DNA of 64,000 nt, from positions 11,552,381 through 11,616,380 of the forward strand of contig OY829658.1 in the NCBI GenBank assembly GCA_963691815.1. Direction: 5' to 3'. This document shows, one piece after another, positions 1-11,839 of this stretch. Each line of letters begins with the position of its first letter. Position 1 is the first letter of the stretch. A program made the position numbers and the translations under genes. The notes under the pieces were generated by a model. It saw only the letters and a list, made by a program, of their open reading frames with translations. It was not told where the DNA came from and did not search any database. The DNA is from Echiichthys vipera. Taxonomy: Eukaryota > Chordata > Actinopteri > Perciformes > Trachinidae.

Positions 1-380
1 AATTTTCCACATAAAATGAGAAATTGCATCAAACACAAACATCTTGAAATGTGTACAACCAACAACACCATAGAACTCTTTATAAGCTGCCAACTGTTAC
101 ATAACTTGCAGCAATGAGTTATCATGAAACATCAACTGGGGGACTGAGTGAGCCGCAGTCAGTCTGATAGGGGTGTTCAAAGGCTGACACTTATAAGACA
201 TAAGACATAAGTGTTGTATTTTCCTGTTACAAAGGCTGCATTACAGTGAGGTGATGGAAATTTTGGAACTTTACCAGACTTTTAGTTGCCTCTACCCGCT
301 TAGTCATTATATCCACATCATTATTAATGATGATGATGATGCTGATGATTATCAAAACTCTTATTGTGTAAATGTATTGT
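1..380. other. Non-coding, no recognised feature
   Basis: AT-rich sequence with a short GAT-type microsatellite at about 327-350. No coding or element signature is visible. Confidence 0.5.
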
Positions 381-482
381 GAAAGCACCAATTGTCCACC
401 CTACAATATTGTTGCAATGTCGATATCAAGGTATTTGGTCAAAAATATTGTAATATTGTATTTTCTTCATTTAGCCTAGCTC
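381..482 (+). mobile_element. hAT-like non-autonomous element, terminal fragment
   Basis: The stretch contains CGATATCAAGGTATTTGGTC followed by TATTGTAATATTG. This resembles the right-hand end of abundant fish hAT-type elements, whose ends are built of degenerate 'atcgatat' words. The matching left end is not seen, so it is a truncated relic. A 14-bp direct duplication (AGCTCTCAATACT) follows immediately. The family call is from memory. Confidence 0.45.
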
Positions 483-1507
483 TCAATACTAGCTCTCAAT
501 ACTACCCATAATGGGGAAGAGAGAACATCATCTCAAAGGCCTGCTCTAACCCCTTTAAGTAATACTATGAAAAATCTGGTTAGATTTAAATAGTTCCAAT
601 AACAGCACATCAAAGTATATGACCTATTGTACTTTGACATATGTACATTCACAACAGATCTTAAACATGTCCACATCCTTATCGCCTCACCCGAGCGCCT
701 TGCACCTCATTTATAGAACATGTTTTTTCTGCACATTGGGTTAAAGGTGATTCTACATGCTGACTTGCAATCAGCTATTTGATTGGCCAGGGAGAAAATT
801 ATGACATAGCAACAGTATGTATGTTAAAGAGACCAGCATTTATTATGAGATATAATGCTCTCTATTGCTATGTCAAAGTTACATTGTCACATATTCCAAA
901 TACCTTTCATAAAATGAAAGACTACAGCTACATTTTGAGGACACATTCTGCAGGCAAGAATCTGAAAGTATTACAGGGTTGTTTTGTTTTGTTTTGTGGC
1001 TTTTGCCAGCGATTTCATCCTGAACTACAGTATCACTTTAATACTGTACATGCAGACAATATAAGGCATGGTTAAGACTATCTAGAGCTTTATCAAGTTT
1101 AGACACACCAGACATTTTGCCCCTGTACATGTGTTCATGCTTCTTGGGCATTTTATTATGGCCATGTGAAAACTGCAATTTTCCTTTCAGTGGCCCTGTG
1201 AGAGAATTCAACTCTCAATGCTTGTCAAGATAAGTTGTGGTTCTGGTTGTCCAACAGGAGCCAGGAGCTCAGTAACACCAGTCCTGGATCCTTATATAGT
1301 CCTGAAATAAATTGGTATTTTCTCCTGAAAGACAATAGAATCCGACACTTTCTTTTTATCTATGCTGATATTGTTTTAATGAAGAGGGGTAAATCTTTTA
1401 ATTTGTTATACATTTACTGCACTTGTTATGTTGTAGTGGCCCTCTCTAGTGATACCAGTAAAGACAATGTTTATCCTGTTTCACAATCCTTCAACCAACC
1501 ATCGATG
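483..1507. other. Non-coding, no recognised feature
   Basis: Unique-looking sequence. Short open frames here, for example at 779-1075, show no family motif or coding character that I recognise. Confidence 0.45.
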
Positions 1508-1680
1508 AACCTAACACCTACATGTCTTTGGACTGTGGGAGGAAGAACCCGGAGAACCCGGATAGAACCCACGCAGACACGGAGAGAACCTGCAAACTCC
1601 ACACATAAGGGCCCCAGCCCAGATTCGAACTAGCGACCCTCTCGCTGTGAGGCGACACTGCTAACCACCACCGTGTCGCT
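1508..1680 (-). mobile_element. tRNA-derived SINE-like repeat, copy 1
   Basis: Read on the minus strand, a tRNA-like head (ACGGTGGTGGTTAGCAGTGT, resembling a pol III A box) is followed by a B-box-like TAGTTCGAATCTGGG. Then comes the conserved fish core with GTGTGGAGTTTGCAGG and, toward low coordinates, TCCCACAGTCCAAAGACATG. That order, tRNA head then conserved body, is typical of a family dispersed through fish genomes. A second copy lies at 55285-55427 in the same orientation and a decayed one at about 24303-24405. It is not a functional tRNA, because the A box is damaged and no cloverleaf is complete. Confidence 0.65.
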
Positions 1681-2084
1681 ATTAGAAGTGCAATGCATAT
1701 TTATTTTTTTTGCTAATGGGACCCTGTGGCTGAATGTTAAACTCCACTGAAGGTTAACTCTGCTAGACAACACTGTAGACATTTTTTCTTATGCCTGGCC
1801 AATGTTAAAATGAGTGCTCTGTTTCTGGGATAATTTAATTGGCCCTTCGGATGTATCAACTGGCTGTAACAAATGTTCCAGATACGCCACTGAACCCAAG
1901 CAGAATCAGTCAGCATATCATGTCCCTTTTAAGCTCATATAAGCTTGGATGGATGCATTATAGCCACAATTTTGTAGTTTTGAACATGTGCGCATTGTCC
2001 AATGTTCCAGCATGAATCATTTAGCTGAATATTTAATTGGAAATAGAAAACACTGTTCTCAGAACACAGAAACATATTAACACA
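1681..2084. other. Non-coding, no recognised feature
   Basis: No motif recognised between the SINE-like repeat and the CA microsatellite. Confidence 0.4.
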
Positions 2085-2093
2085 TCACACACA

Positions 2094-2175
<82 letters not shown>
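2085..2175. repeat. (CA)n microsatellite, about 90 bp
   Basis: Almost pure CA dinucleotide array with a single T interruption near 2100. The His-Thr open frame across it is an artefact of the repeat. Confidence 0.97.
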
Positions 2176-2177
<2 letters not shown>

Positions 2178-2712
2178 AAGGGTGAGAATGATTGGGTTCA
2201 CAAGAAATACATTTGCAGAAACCTCCAACCTCCATGTTCCCTTGGCTAACACTGATTTCCCCGTAATGAAATCATATCATGCTCCCTAATCAGAAGTTTA
2301 TCACACCATGTCAGAGTGAAATGAGTGGGTGTGGGAGAAGAGCAGGGGAGCATGGATTCTGCATGACAATATAGCTTACATTTGTACATGAATCACACAG
2401 CAGAATGGGAACATGTTGTACTGTATAGTTTGACATTACCATTCTGAGTAGAGTGCCATCAGGAGGTTTTTAGACAGTAATACATGAACCATATTTTGGC
2501 CACAGCACATTGGATTCAAAACGAAACAATTACCATGAGGTTCAAGAGCTAAGTTTTAACTTTAAGTGTGTTGTTACTGGGTGATCAGTTTACCATATTC
2601 TTTAATTTCAGCAGATTATAAATCAACCGATTTGGGAAGTCCTATCTCATAAGGCTTCCTGATTGCATTGTTTGCACAGATATGACATGCCAAAGTGTAA
2701 ATAAGTTAAATA
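2176..2712. other. Non-coding, no recognised feature
   Basis: No coding or repeat signature recognised. Confidence 0.4.
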
Positions 2713-3027
2713 TAGGGTTCCACCAATTGCAATTTTCTGGGCCAATACCAATTTTGTAGACAGTCTAACCTGCCAATACTGATTTCTGCCAATTCCAATG
2801 TTTTCCTCCCCTTAGAACTATAATTCACAGCATACAGAAACATTTTTGGAACTTTTCTTATTTTTATTGAACCAATCTATAAAACAAAACTATAAATCAA
2901 AATAGTATACATATTGGTAAAACTTGCTTTTTTTAATGTAACAAGTGAGGTAGTCTAAAGTCAATAACAGATTAACAATGCAGACCTGAAGACACCTTTC
3001 AAATAATAAAATTTATAAGCTCAAATA

Positions 3028-4547
3028 CACCGGTGGTCAGGGAAGCTGTCCGACTGAAGAAGGAGGCCTTCCGGGATATGTAATCCCGGAAGACTCCGGA
3101 GGCAGTTGCAAGGTACCGACAGGCCAGAAGGGCTGCAGCCTCTGCTGTGTCAAAGCAAAGCAGCGAGTGTGGGAGGAGTCTGGAGAAGTCATGGAGAAGG
3201 ACTTTCGGGCAGCACCAAGGTGCTTCTGGAAATCATTCGACATCTCAGGAGGGGGAAATGGGGAACCGTCCAAGCTGTTTACAGTAAGGATGGGACGCTG
3301 GTGACCTCAGCTGATGAGGTAGTCGGGCGGTGGAAGGAGCACTTTGAGGAACTCCTTAATCCAACTAACACGCCCTCTTTTGTAGAGGCAGAGCTGGAGG
3401 CTGATGGGGAATCATTGTCAATATCCCTGGCGGAAGTCACTGAGGTAGTCAAACATCTCCACAGTGGCAAAGCCCCAGGGATTGATGAGAGTCATCCAGA
3501 AATGCTGAAAGCTTTGGGTTTGGAGGGGCTGTCTTGGTTGACACATCTCTTCAACATTGCGTGGAAGTCTGGGACAGTGCCAAGAGAGTGGCGGACTGGG
3601 GTGGTGGTTCCTCTGTTTAAAAAAGGGGACCAGAGGGTGTGTGCCAATTACAGAGGTATCACACTACTCAGCCTCCCTGGTAAAGTCTATAGGTGCCGGA
3701 AAGGAGGGTTCGTCCTATAGTCGAACCTCAGATTGATTGAAGAGGAACAATGCGGATTCCGTCCTGGACGTGGAACAACGGACCAGCTCTTCACTCTCGC
3801 AAGGATCCTGGAGGGGGCCTTGGAGTATGCCCATCCAGTCTACATGTGTTTTGTGAATCTGGGATGAGGATCAGCACCTCTAAATCTGAGGCCATGGCTC
3901 TCAGCAGGAAACCGGTGGATTGCTTACTCCAGGTATGGAATGAGTCCTTACCCCAAGTAAAGGAGTTCAAGTATCTCGGGATCATGTTCACGAGTGAGGG
4001 TACGATGGAGCATGAGTTTGGCCGGAGAATCGGAGCAGTCGCTCCACCACACCGAAAAGAGAGCTGAGCCGGAAGGCAAAGCTCCCGATCTACCGGTCAA
4101 TCTTTGTTCCTACCCTCACCTATGGTCATGAAAGCTGGGTCATGAAAGAAAGAAAGAACAAGGTCGTGGGTACAAGTGGCCGTAATGGGTTTTCTCAGGA
4201 GGGTGGCTGGAGTCTCCCTTAGAGATAGGGTGAGAAGTTCAGCCATCCGTGAGGAACTCGGAGTAGAGCCGCTGCTCCTTTGCGTTGAAAGGAGCCAGTT
4301 GAGGTGGTTCGGGCATCTAGTAAGGATGCCCCCTGGGCGCCTCCCTAGGGAGGTGTTCCAGGCACGTCCAGCTGGGAGGAGGCCTCGGGGAAGACCCAGG
4401 ACTAGGTGGAGAGATTATATCTCCGCACTGGCCTGGGAACGCCTCGGGTTTCCCCAGTTAGAGCTGGTTAATGTGGCCCGGGAAAGGGAAGTTTGGGGTC
4501 ACCTGCTAAAGCTGCTGCCCCCGCGGTTGAAGATGAGATGAGATGAG
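3028..4547 (+). mobile_element. 5'-truncated RTE-type LINE, copy 1
   Basis: The copy is bounded by a perfect 13-bp direct repeat, ATAAGCTCAAATA, at 3015-3027 and 4548-4560, the mark of target-primed reverse transcription. It ends in a short GATGA-type tandem tail (AGATGAGATGAGATGAG), typical of RTE/Rex3-like fish LINEs. The body encodes broken pieces of the reverse transcriptase and C-terminal region. The endonuclease and start of the element are missing. A second copy of the family, on the minus strand, is at 52197-54871. Family placement (RTE rather than another LINE clade) is from the tail and protein character. Confidence 0.88.
3106..4541 (+). pseudogene. RTE-type LINE ORF2 remnant (RT core deleted)
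   Basis: In an intact element this gene makes the endonuclease/reverse transcriptase that copies the LINE RNA into the genome. Visible pieces in order: the pre-RT and RT entry region at 3106-3720 (HSGKAPGIDESHPEML, then EWRTGVVVPLFKKGDQRV and NYRGITLLSLPGK); a frame-disrupted stretch with EEEQCGFRPGRGT and VYMCFVN to about 3860; then GMRISTSKSEAMALSRK and EFKYLGIMFTSEG; and a C-terminal block at 4176-4541 with MGFLRRVAGVSLRDRVRSSA and RPRGRPRTRWRDYIS. At about 3860 the text jumps from the first RT aspartate region straight to GMRIST, so the FADD catalytic box is gone. With several frameshifts as well, the copy is dead. Confidence 0.88.
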
Positions 4548-4639
4548 ATAAGCTCAAATAAAAAATGCTGGAGGTAATGGGACCTTAAAAAAAATATATA
4601 TATGTAAAAATAAATGATTTGTACTACATTATTTTTCAA

Positions 4640-5065
4640 CGATGATGAGACACAACAGCATCTTTTAATGGACTGGTGCAGAGCAAAGGAAGTCTGGGAC
4701 GCTGTACGGTGTTAACTTTGATCTGTCCTATAAATCAGTCATGTACTGTGTCTTGGAAAACAGCCCCACAGCAAAACACAATGAACTAATCATATGCATC
4801 ATGTGTATGAAACTGTGGAAAACCAGATGCACAATGATCCTTCACCAGACTAATATAGACAGTGACTCTGTGTGCAAACATGTGCTCACTGAGCTCCGGA
4901 GGAGAAAACCCTGGACAAGAACCAGCTCCTTCCATGGAGCTCCTTGAACTTATAACGCACAGCACTTTATAACACCTCATGGACTTGATACGCACTTTTC
5001 ACTATTTTGCACATGTAATCTTATTTTACTGTAATATGTGCTGTATGTTTCGTCTTTCGTCTTTT
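4640..5065 (+). pseudogene. LINE C-terminus and 3' UTR fragment (non-RTE)
   Basis: Broken frames read ETQQHLLMDWCRAKEVWDAV, then NELIICIMCMKLWKTRCTMI and a basic LTELRRRKPW ending in a stop near 4946. The His/Cys/Trp pattern (HLL..WCRA..VW) resembles the zinc-binding region found after the reverse transcriptase in L1/Tx1-like fish LINEs. AT-rich sequence rich in TGCACATG-type words follows, as in a LINE 3' UTR. No poly(A) or TSD could be fixed. It could be another non-LTR clade; the call rests only on the C-terminal pattern. Confidence 0.45.
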
Positions 5066-5140
5066 AGGGATGCACAATATACTGTAGCTGTATTAATAAA
5101 TGATCACCCACACTATATATTATCCCGGTAATAAAACTAT
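5066..5140. mobile_element. hAT-like end, degraded
   Basis: TTAGGGATGCACAATATACT followed by degenerate 'tatatat..cccggtaataaa' resembles the left end of fish hAT elements that start TAGGGATGCACGATA. No right end was found. Confidence 0.35.
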
Positions 5141-8100
5141 AGCCAAATAATGCAAAGCCAACTTGCTTTCACTGACTAAACAAATGCAGCATCTACACTC
5201 TGCTACAATAGGTTGTAGTATGCCCCTTTAAAGTTAGTTTGTGAACCTACAGTAAACACCTATCGACTATACATTGACATTTTTGATATGTCAGATTATG
5301 TCAAAGCATTTCATATGAATTGTTACACAAAATGCTCCTTAAAAGCAAACGTAGGCTTGCGAAAAACATTTTTTAAATGTACTTTAAAAAATTAATTAAC
5401 ATTTGAAAAGTGAGAACTGTTTTTTGTTTTGGTTGTGTTAATCGTGATGTCACTTAGATTTGGTTAGATCAGAGCTATGGAATATTAAATCATTTATAAT
5501 TTTTCCAGTCTCAGTCTTTCAATGTGCTTAAAATACAGGTTATGAACATCTTATAAACACGTTTGTTACATATAATCATAATGATATGATTCAGTTATCT
5601 AAGGTTCGAAATATTTTTTGTTGCAGCTTGTTCAGTCTTATTGGTTTTTAGTGTTGGTTTTGTATCTATTTTATGTACAGGTGTACCATGCATGCTAGTT
5701 TCATTGTCTTGCAAGCTTCAGATAACAAAGCAGCTACTTCGTTCACTCTGCATGCCGCTCTATCTCTCTTTCTAGTTTTCAATTTCTGTCAGCCTCTCTC
5801 GTTCTTGCTCTCTCCCTCTTTCCCCAGTGGGTATCACTGCCAAGGATGTGCTTCCAACTGCATGAAGGTTATTGCAGTAACTTCACAATAAAAGTCAGCA
5901 GTATGTGCTTGCACATGCACAAACATTACAGTTAATGTCATCACGAGACAACTTCCTTCCATTTGTCTTCCACACTTGAGGTAACATAGCTGTTTGTAAA
6001 GCTGTCAAAGTAATGATTCTTGATCTCTGTTGATAATGACATCTGTTCCTCTTGACAACTTCCTTGCAAAATATCCTGAATAAGGTGTGTGTGTGTGTGT
6101 GTGCGTCTGTGTGGGGGAAAAGGGAAAAGGCGGGAGGGGGTGGGATGAGCAATGTAGTGACGCCAGTCTTGCGTAAAAGACATTTGCAGGAGACAATGAC
6201 ATGTTTCTTCTCAAAGATTTGATCACAGAATCACACCACTTAGTACCAAACACCTGGTCTCTTAACAGTATACTGTCAAATGCATCTCAGGAGCTAAAAA
6301 GGAAGACTGAGGTAACAAGATGAGTGGATAATGGTGTTCGGAACATTTTCTTAGGACATATCCAAGTTGCCCCAATTTCTTTGCATGTGATCATAACACC
6401 ATAAATCAAACATGGCATTTTATTTTAAAAGACCACGAACTTCTGTGGAAGAATTGTTTCCCATAAGAGGAGTTAATCATTTTTCCCTCTTGACCTTAAC
6501 ACTTATGGCTCATCTCTGCCGTTACAATGGCTAAATGAAAATTAGATGTTCATATTAGAACACATCCTGCGCAACCAAGATCATACAGGGATTCCTAGCC
6601 ACAGCACAGAGGGACAATATCCTGTGTGTTAAGTAGAAAAGGGTGCACCATAAATCAAAACAGCATGACTTTTAAGGATGTCCCCAGGTTTGTTCATTCC
6701 AGGGTTCATATAAAATGAGTTGCCATATGGAAAGTAAATATCTTTGATTTTCTTTTTATCCACTTCCATCAGATTTCTCTGCATTGCAGTGACACAAGCT
6801 GTGGCTGAAATGAATAAATATTGCCATATAACATCAAAAAATATCAAGAAACAACCTTGGCAAAGGCTACAGGTCCAGTTTTCACAACCCAATTGAACAT
6901 TTCAATGCCCTTAAAAAAATTCACTCCTATTTCTGAAATTGCATCATGGCCTCGAAAAGAAGGCATCCATATTTATAAGACCCGCTCTGTGACAAGAGTC
7001 ACTCTGGAGGTAGAGGCAGGGCCAGAAACAAGGAGAGCCTTGGACAAAAGGTCAACCAGGTGTAAATCCCTTATTCCAAAATGTCCCACTACAGTGCTGA
7101 TGCCCAAGAGCATACCGCAAGTACAATAAGTCCCTTCATCAAAAATCTCATCAAGTCTTGTTCATCTTCAAGAACATCAGGCAATCCCATAGGACACTGA
7201 ATATGATGAATAGCTTGGTGTTTGGTAAGAACTGCCCAAATTACCATCTAAATGACACTGTAGTAGTAATTATGATGATAACAATAGCAGCTGTGATCAA
7301 TGAGATAATACTTCCATTATAAACATGACATCTCATGGAGAAATAATGGGGATCATGTACTGCAGTTAGCTGTTTTGATGTCCTTTGTGAATCGGATAAT
7401 TAGAAAATGCATGGGTCAATGACGATGAAGCTGAGGAGAGATCAGACTAAACAAAACAAGCTAACAATAGATGAAGCTGCAGCAATTGCTGTTGTGTCGA
7501 GCTGTGGGTAATTTATAATGACAGCATGGCCAAACAGCTGATTTCTGAAGGAAATTCCTATAAACATTCGACATGAAATTGTGTAGCCAGTTTTTTACAG
7601 CTATCTGTGTCAGTCTTTATTTCACTGAAGTCCTTGGATCTCAGTGTAGCCTTGGTGCAGCATCTTAGAGCTGTGCCCCGAAGTTGCTGCTCAACAGAGG
7701 GGAACTGTGATGGACTAGAACCCATCAGTGAGCGCTGTAACCTTAGCCTGCTCACCTCTGCAGAAGGGGAGTACTCAGCAGCAGGCAAGATAACACAGCC
7801 GAGCCACTCAATAGCTTTGTCTGGCTGGCTTGTATTCAGGCCTGTGAACCCTGTCCAACTCAATCTGCTTCTATTGTTATGCTGAGAATGCTACAGCAGC
7901 TTTGTCGCGAGCTGTAGTGTTATATGGCTGTGCTCTCTCCCCCACTCCTACTTTCCCTCTCTTTATACCATTCCATTTCTCATGTCGAGTCCCTCTAATT
8001 CTCTTGTAACATGATGACTCGATTCTCCATCTCAGCTGTCCGTCATTTCCTCATTTCTGAAGATCGTTTTTTCCAAGTGCTGTGCCCTACTACTATGTCA

Positions 8101-9282
8101 TTCTATGTCGTCTTCCCCTGTACCTTTTTATGTCACTTCCTTGCCATCACATGCTCTCCATTCTCTAACTTGCATCGTTCAGTTTGCAGCCTTGCCAGTC
8201 TGCTGTTTGTGTCAAATCATTTTGCTTCTTTTTATGTTTCATTGACAGGAGACATGGAAGTTCACTTACCCAGACATGAGCAGCCTGGAGGAAACTATCA
8301 GCTTCATAATATGCCTATGTCTCCTGGGCTGGGGCTTAAGACCACAGCAAAGAGGGATTATCTTTTTCCATAAACACTACAACATACTTTACTGGTGCGG
8401 CCGGGCTGTGAGAGCTGTGGCTGGTCAGTTTGTAGTCAGTCATCTTTAAAGATTTAAGCTGTACTCGGTCAGATTTGTATGCAAAAATAAATGTTTTTGG
8501 ACAGCCTAAATCATAAAGCGGGACACCAAAAAAAGGAAAGTATTCCACCCTTTCTTACTTAGATCCTGAGCATTCACTATGTTGTTAAACCAAACCCAGA
8601 AAACAATTGGTAAGAAACCATGGAAGTTATAAAGGAAGAATGCAAAATAGGTCGTTTTGAGGATACACTTGTTCACTGGCTTCAAGCCCTTATGTTAACC
8701 TTATTGCTTAAAGTTCTCAAAATACTGAAGGAAAAAGTGATCTCGGATTGCCTCAACAGGGTTTTTAAAGACAGTCCCTCAATACATGCAATACCAACTT
8801 TTTTTTTTTACAGCAACATGCACTAACACGCACTATGCACGACTTGACAGCTATCAAAACAAACAGAGAAACTTGGATTACAACACACACATAGGGAGAG
8901 TGACTTCACTCTCTGCTCAGGATACTAACACTCCACTATATCTTTACATAGCAAATATTTGTTTGCTTCTATATTAACGTTCTGAATGTTGAGTACAACT
9001 CATTTAAAGAAATGCCATACACGACATATCAAGCAACTGTACAACGTCCAAGACTTTGAGACAGTTTTTTTTCTGAAAAACTGCTATTCAAATGGACAAT
9101 GTTTTGATTCAAAGTGATTCTTTGTCAGCGCCAACATGTATAAAATGGGATACCACACCCATATATGCATCGAGCCCCTCCAACCCATATAACCACAAAG
9201 TTTGTTTATCCTACCCTCTTATATGACCAAGTGGCAGCAGATCAACACATCATCATACCTCAACAAACAGTAATGATCTCAG
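5141..9282. other. Non-coding, largely unique sequence
   Basis: No recognisable coding or element signature apart from a short TG tract at 6085-6105. Open frames here (for example 6821-7129, 7607-7885 and 8011-8373) lack family motifs and have no convincing coding character. Confidence 0.4.
6085..6105. repeat. (TG)n short microsatellite
   Basis: About ten TG units, followed by a G-rich stretch. Confidence 0.9.
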
Positions 9283-9425
9283 TTTTAAACATGTGGTTAA
9301 TGTCGTGAAACGGTCGCAGTTTGGTTAGGTTTAGGCAACAAAACTACTTGGTTAGGTTTAGGAAAATATCATGGTTTGGTTTAAAATAGGTCAGTTTGAT
9401 ACGTGACTTAACTTATGTCACATTC
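9283..9425 (+). repeat. Dispersed repeat with GGTTAGGTTTAGG motif, copy 1
   Basis: The copy starts TTTTAAACATGTGGTTAATG and holds GGTTAGGTTTAGGCAACAAA and then TTGGTTAGGTTTAGGAAAAT. Diverged relatives occur at 55040-55150 (same strand, same TTTTAAACATGTGGTTA start) and 23775-23845 (opposite strand). This marks a middle-repetitive family; no ends or coding content identify its class. Confidence 0.6.
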
Positions 9426-11839
9426 TGCCACATGCATGTCTTTTGTCTATGGAGCAGCTCCAGACTTTATGCTGGATGGCATCACAAGTTTCACACTTAC
9501 TTCTCTGGTTTCCAGCTTTGAGAGAAAGTAGCTCATGATCACAAATATTGATGGATTTTTTTCAGGCCATGTAGATAACATACTCAAATTATTAATTATG
9601 GTGGTGTTCCCATTTAAATTACTTTAATTTGCTTTGAAATAAAAGACAACCCTGACTACCCTATTATCGTGTAGAAAACCTGGATTTACCAATAAATTTA
9701 GCTTTTCTCATCCCTTTGGCGACAAAAAAGATGACATGTTTGATGTTCATCAAGGATATCAGTTATAGAAGTAACTTGACAAAGCTTTGATATGTGACAA
9801 TGCTACAGAAAGGAAGTTAAGGATGAAGGTTATACCAACAAATCCTGTGTACCACCTGAGGTTGGCATTCACTCAAACAGCTGAGATAAATGCAGATGGT
9901 GAAATGCAGTGAAGCAAGCCAAGTGAGTGTGAAACTAGAAAAAAGAACACAATACAGAGCAGAGAATTTGGTATGCATTAGATACGTGGTCGTAGATTTG
10001 TCTGAGTACTTCTTCTTAACCCGTCCTCCTCTTCAGCTGCTGGCATTATCATTCAGTCTCACTATAGTCGATAATGCCAAGACAACATCACTCTGGCTGA
10101 AATCATCTGTTTGATATGCGATGGGAGGCCTTTGTGCCTCACCACATTTTCTGTCTGATGTCCAATGCCGCTCTTTAGGAGAATCCATCACATCCCGTCC
10201 CCATCCTGTCCTGCATTCTCATCTCTCCAACTCACCCTGAAAGTAAACAACAACTCTCCGTCCTCCATCTTCTCTCCCCACATCCCTCCATATCTTTCCT
10301 CCAAAAGTCCTCTACCGCATGCATTTATCCAGCTCATCAATTTCCCATCTGAAGGGCCATCTGAAAATTGGGATTTGTTTTTGCTTCAGCCCGCACTTGA
10401 GCTGCTCCTTGCCACTTCTTGTTTGTGTCAGACTTACGCTTAAGATCCCCCCCCCCCCCTTTCTTGGCATTAGACATCAGTACTCATCACTTTGATGCTC
10501 TGATGAATCTTATGCTGTTGCTGTGACTAACGGACGACCTGTGAATCCATATGGCCACCCTGTAATAGTCCTAATTAAGCTTGTCCTGGCAAATTTAGCC
10601 CCCCTGCATTTCACTCTGCTGTCCAAAATTCTTGTCCAAAAGCCATTTCTCTCATTTTCTTACTGGCGCATGCTCTTAAAAAAAAAAAAAAAAAATTAAC
10701 CCCAATTCACTCACTTACTTTACAGCTGTGCCCCCCCGTACTACCGCCACCTTGGAAATGTCATTGAGGCAATGCTTGTTTAAGCCTGGCAGTGCATCCA
10801 CGCAGGAAGCGAGTGAGATGCTCTGGGTGACACTGAGGTTGCCTCCACTGGCACAGAGACTAACTACCTCCTCAGCCATCCAAAATACCCAACACAACTT
10901 AGGTGATTAAATTAGCAAGCTCTACAGTGCATACTTTTGATGCATGGCGGAGTTATGCTTTTAAGGTATTCCACCATTACCACAACTTTTATTCCCTGCA
11001 CTATATCACTTTTATTTCCCCTGCTTTTTCATCTCACCTTGGTTGGAGGTACAGTATAAGAAATGACGACATTGCATATTTTCTGTACTCATTTCAATGC
11101 AATAATAGATGAGAGAGTAATATAATCAAACTGCATTCACTAAAATCTATTTATTGGTGAATGTAAGGTTATCAGATTAAGATTTTCTGAAAATTTTTCA
11201 AGCCACCATTGCCAAGTCGATGTGATGGAGTGGAACCCTATGTAAGCTTTTATCAACAAACAACAGAATTCACGTTTTGGTGTCAAGGTCAGAGTGATCA
11301 ATTGATCCGTGTACACTGCTGTAGCAACATTTAACACTTGTCATCGACATGGAGGAAGAGAGGAGCAGAGAGAGACAGATATAGGGGCACGACAGAAATT
11401 AGACAAGATACATGTTACATAAAAAGAACACAATAAAGAGATGCAGATATTGGACTATTGACTCTTTGTCTAAACTCTCCATACCCTTGTCTGTCCCCGC
11501 AATTAAAGATCATTTTTAATCACTTTGATAATGGAATCTTCTTTTTTTTGTTAAGAGGAGGCTCTGATAGATATAAGAATTTATGGGAGTTGACAAGGGA
11601 CATTTCACTGAGGGCATTAGAACTGGCAGCTTGTCAAACAGCCCACTGGAAAAAGAGCAGCAAGTTAAGAAAGGAATACAAGGACAGGGAGAGAGGGAGA
11701 GCCTCTGAGGGCAACCAGCAGGTCACCAGACGGGACAAGTTTCCACTTTGCCTTCATCCTGCTCTTTATCCTCCACCTCCACCATTTTCCATTAATTACA
11801 GTACAGGACACACGAGGGGTGTAGAGTGCTCTCACTAAG
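9426..11839. other. Non-coding, unique sequence with homopolymer runs
   Basis: Contains a C13 run at 10447-10459 and an A18 run at 10678-10695. No gene or element recognised. Confidence 0.4.

Larger units (their letters stand above)
2713..4620. mobile_element. hAT-like remnant split by the RTE insertion
   Basis: From 2714 the sequence reads AGGGTTCCACCAATTGC and then repeated 'ccaata(c)' words. This resembles the left end of fish hAT families that begin CAGGGTTCC. It runs to the RTE target site at 3015-3027 and apparently continues past 4560 for a short distance. The right end and the TSD are not visible, so the outer boundary is approximate. Confidence 0.35.

Noticed and set aside
1610..1680. 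tRNA gene
   Set aside because: Only box-like tRNA pieces in a SINE-type repeat; no complete cloverleaf, and the A box is damaged.
2037..2249. Open frame rich in His-Thr
   Set aside because: It is the translation of the CA microsatellite.
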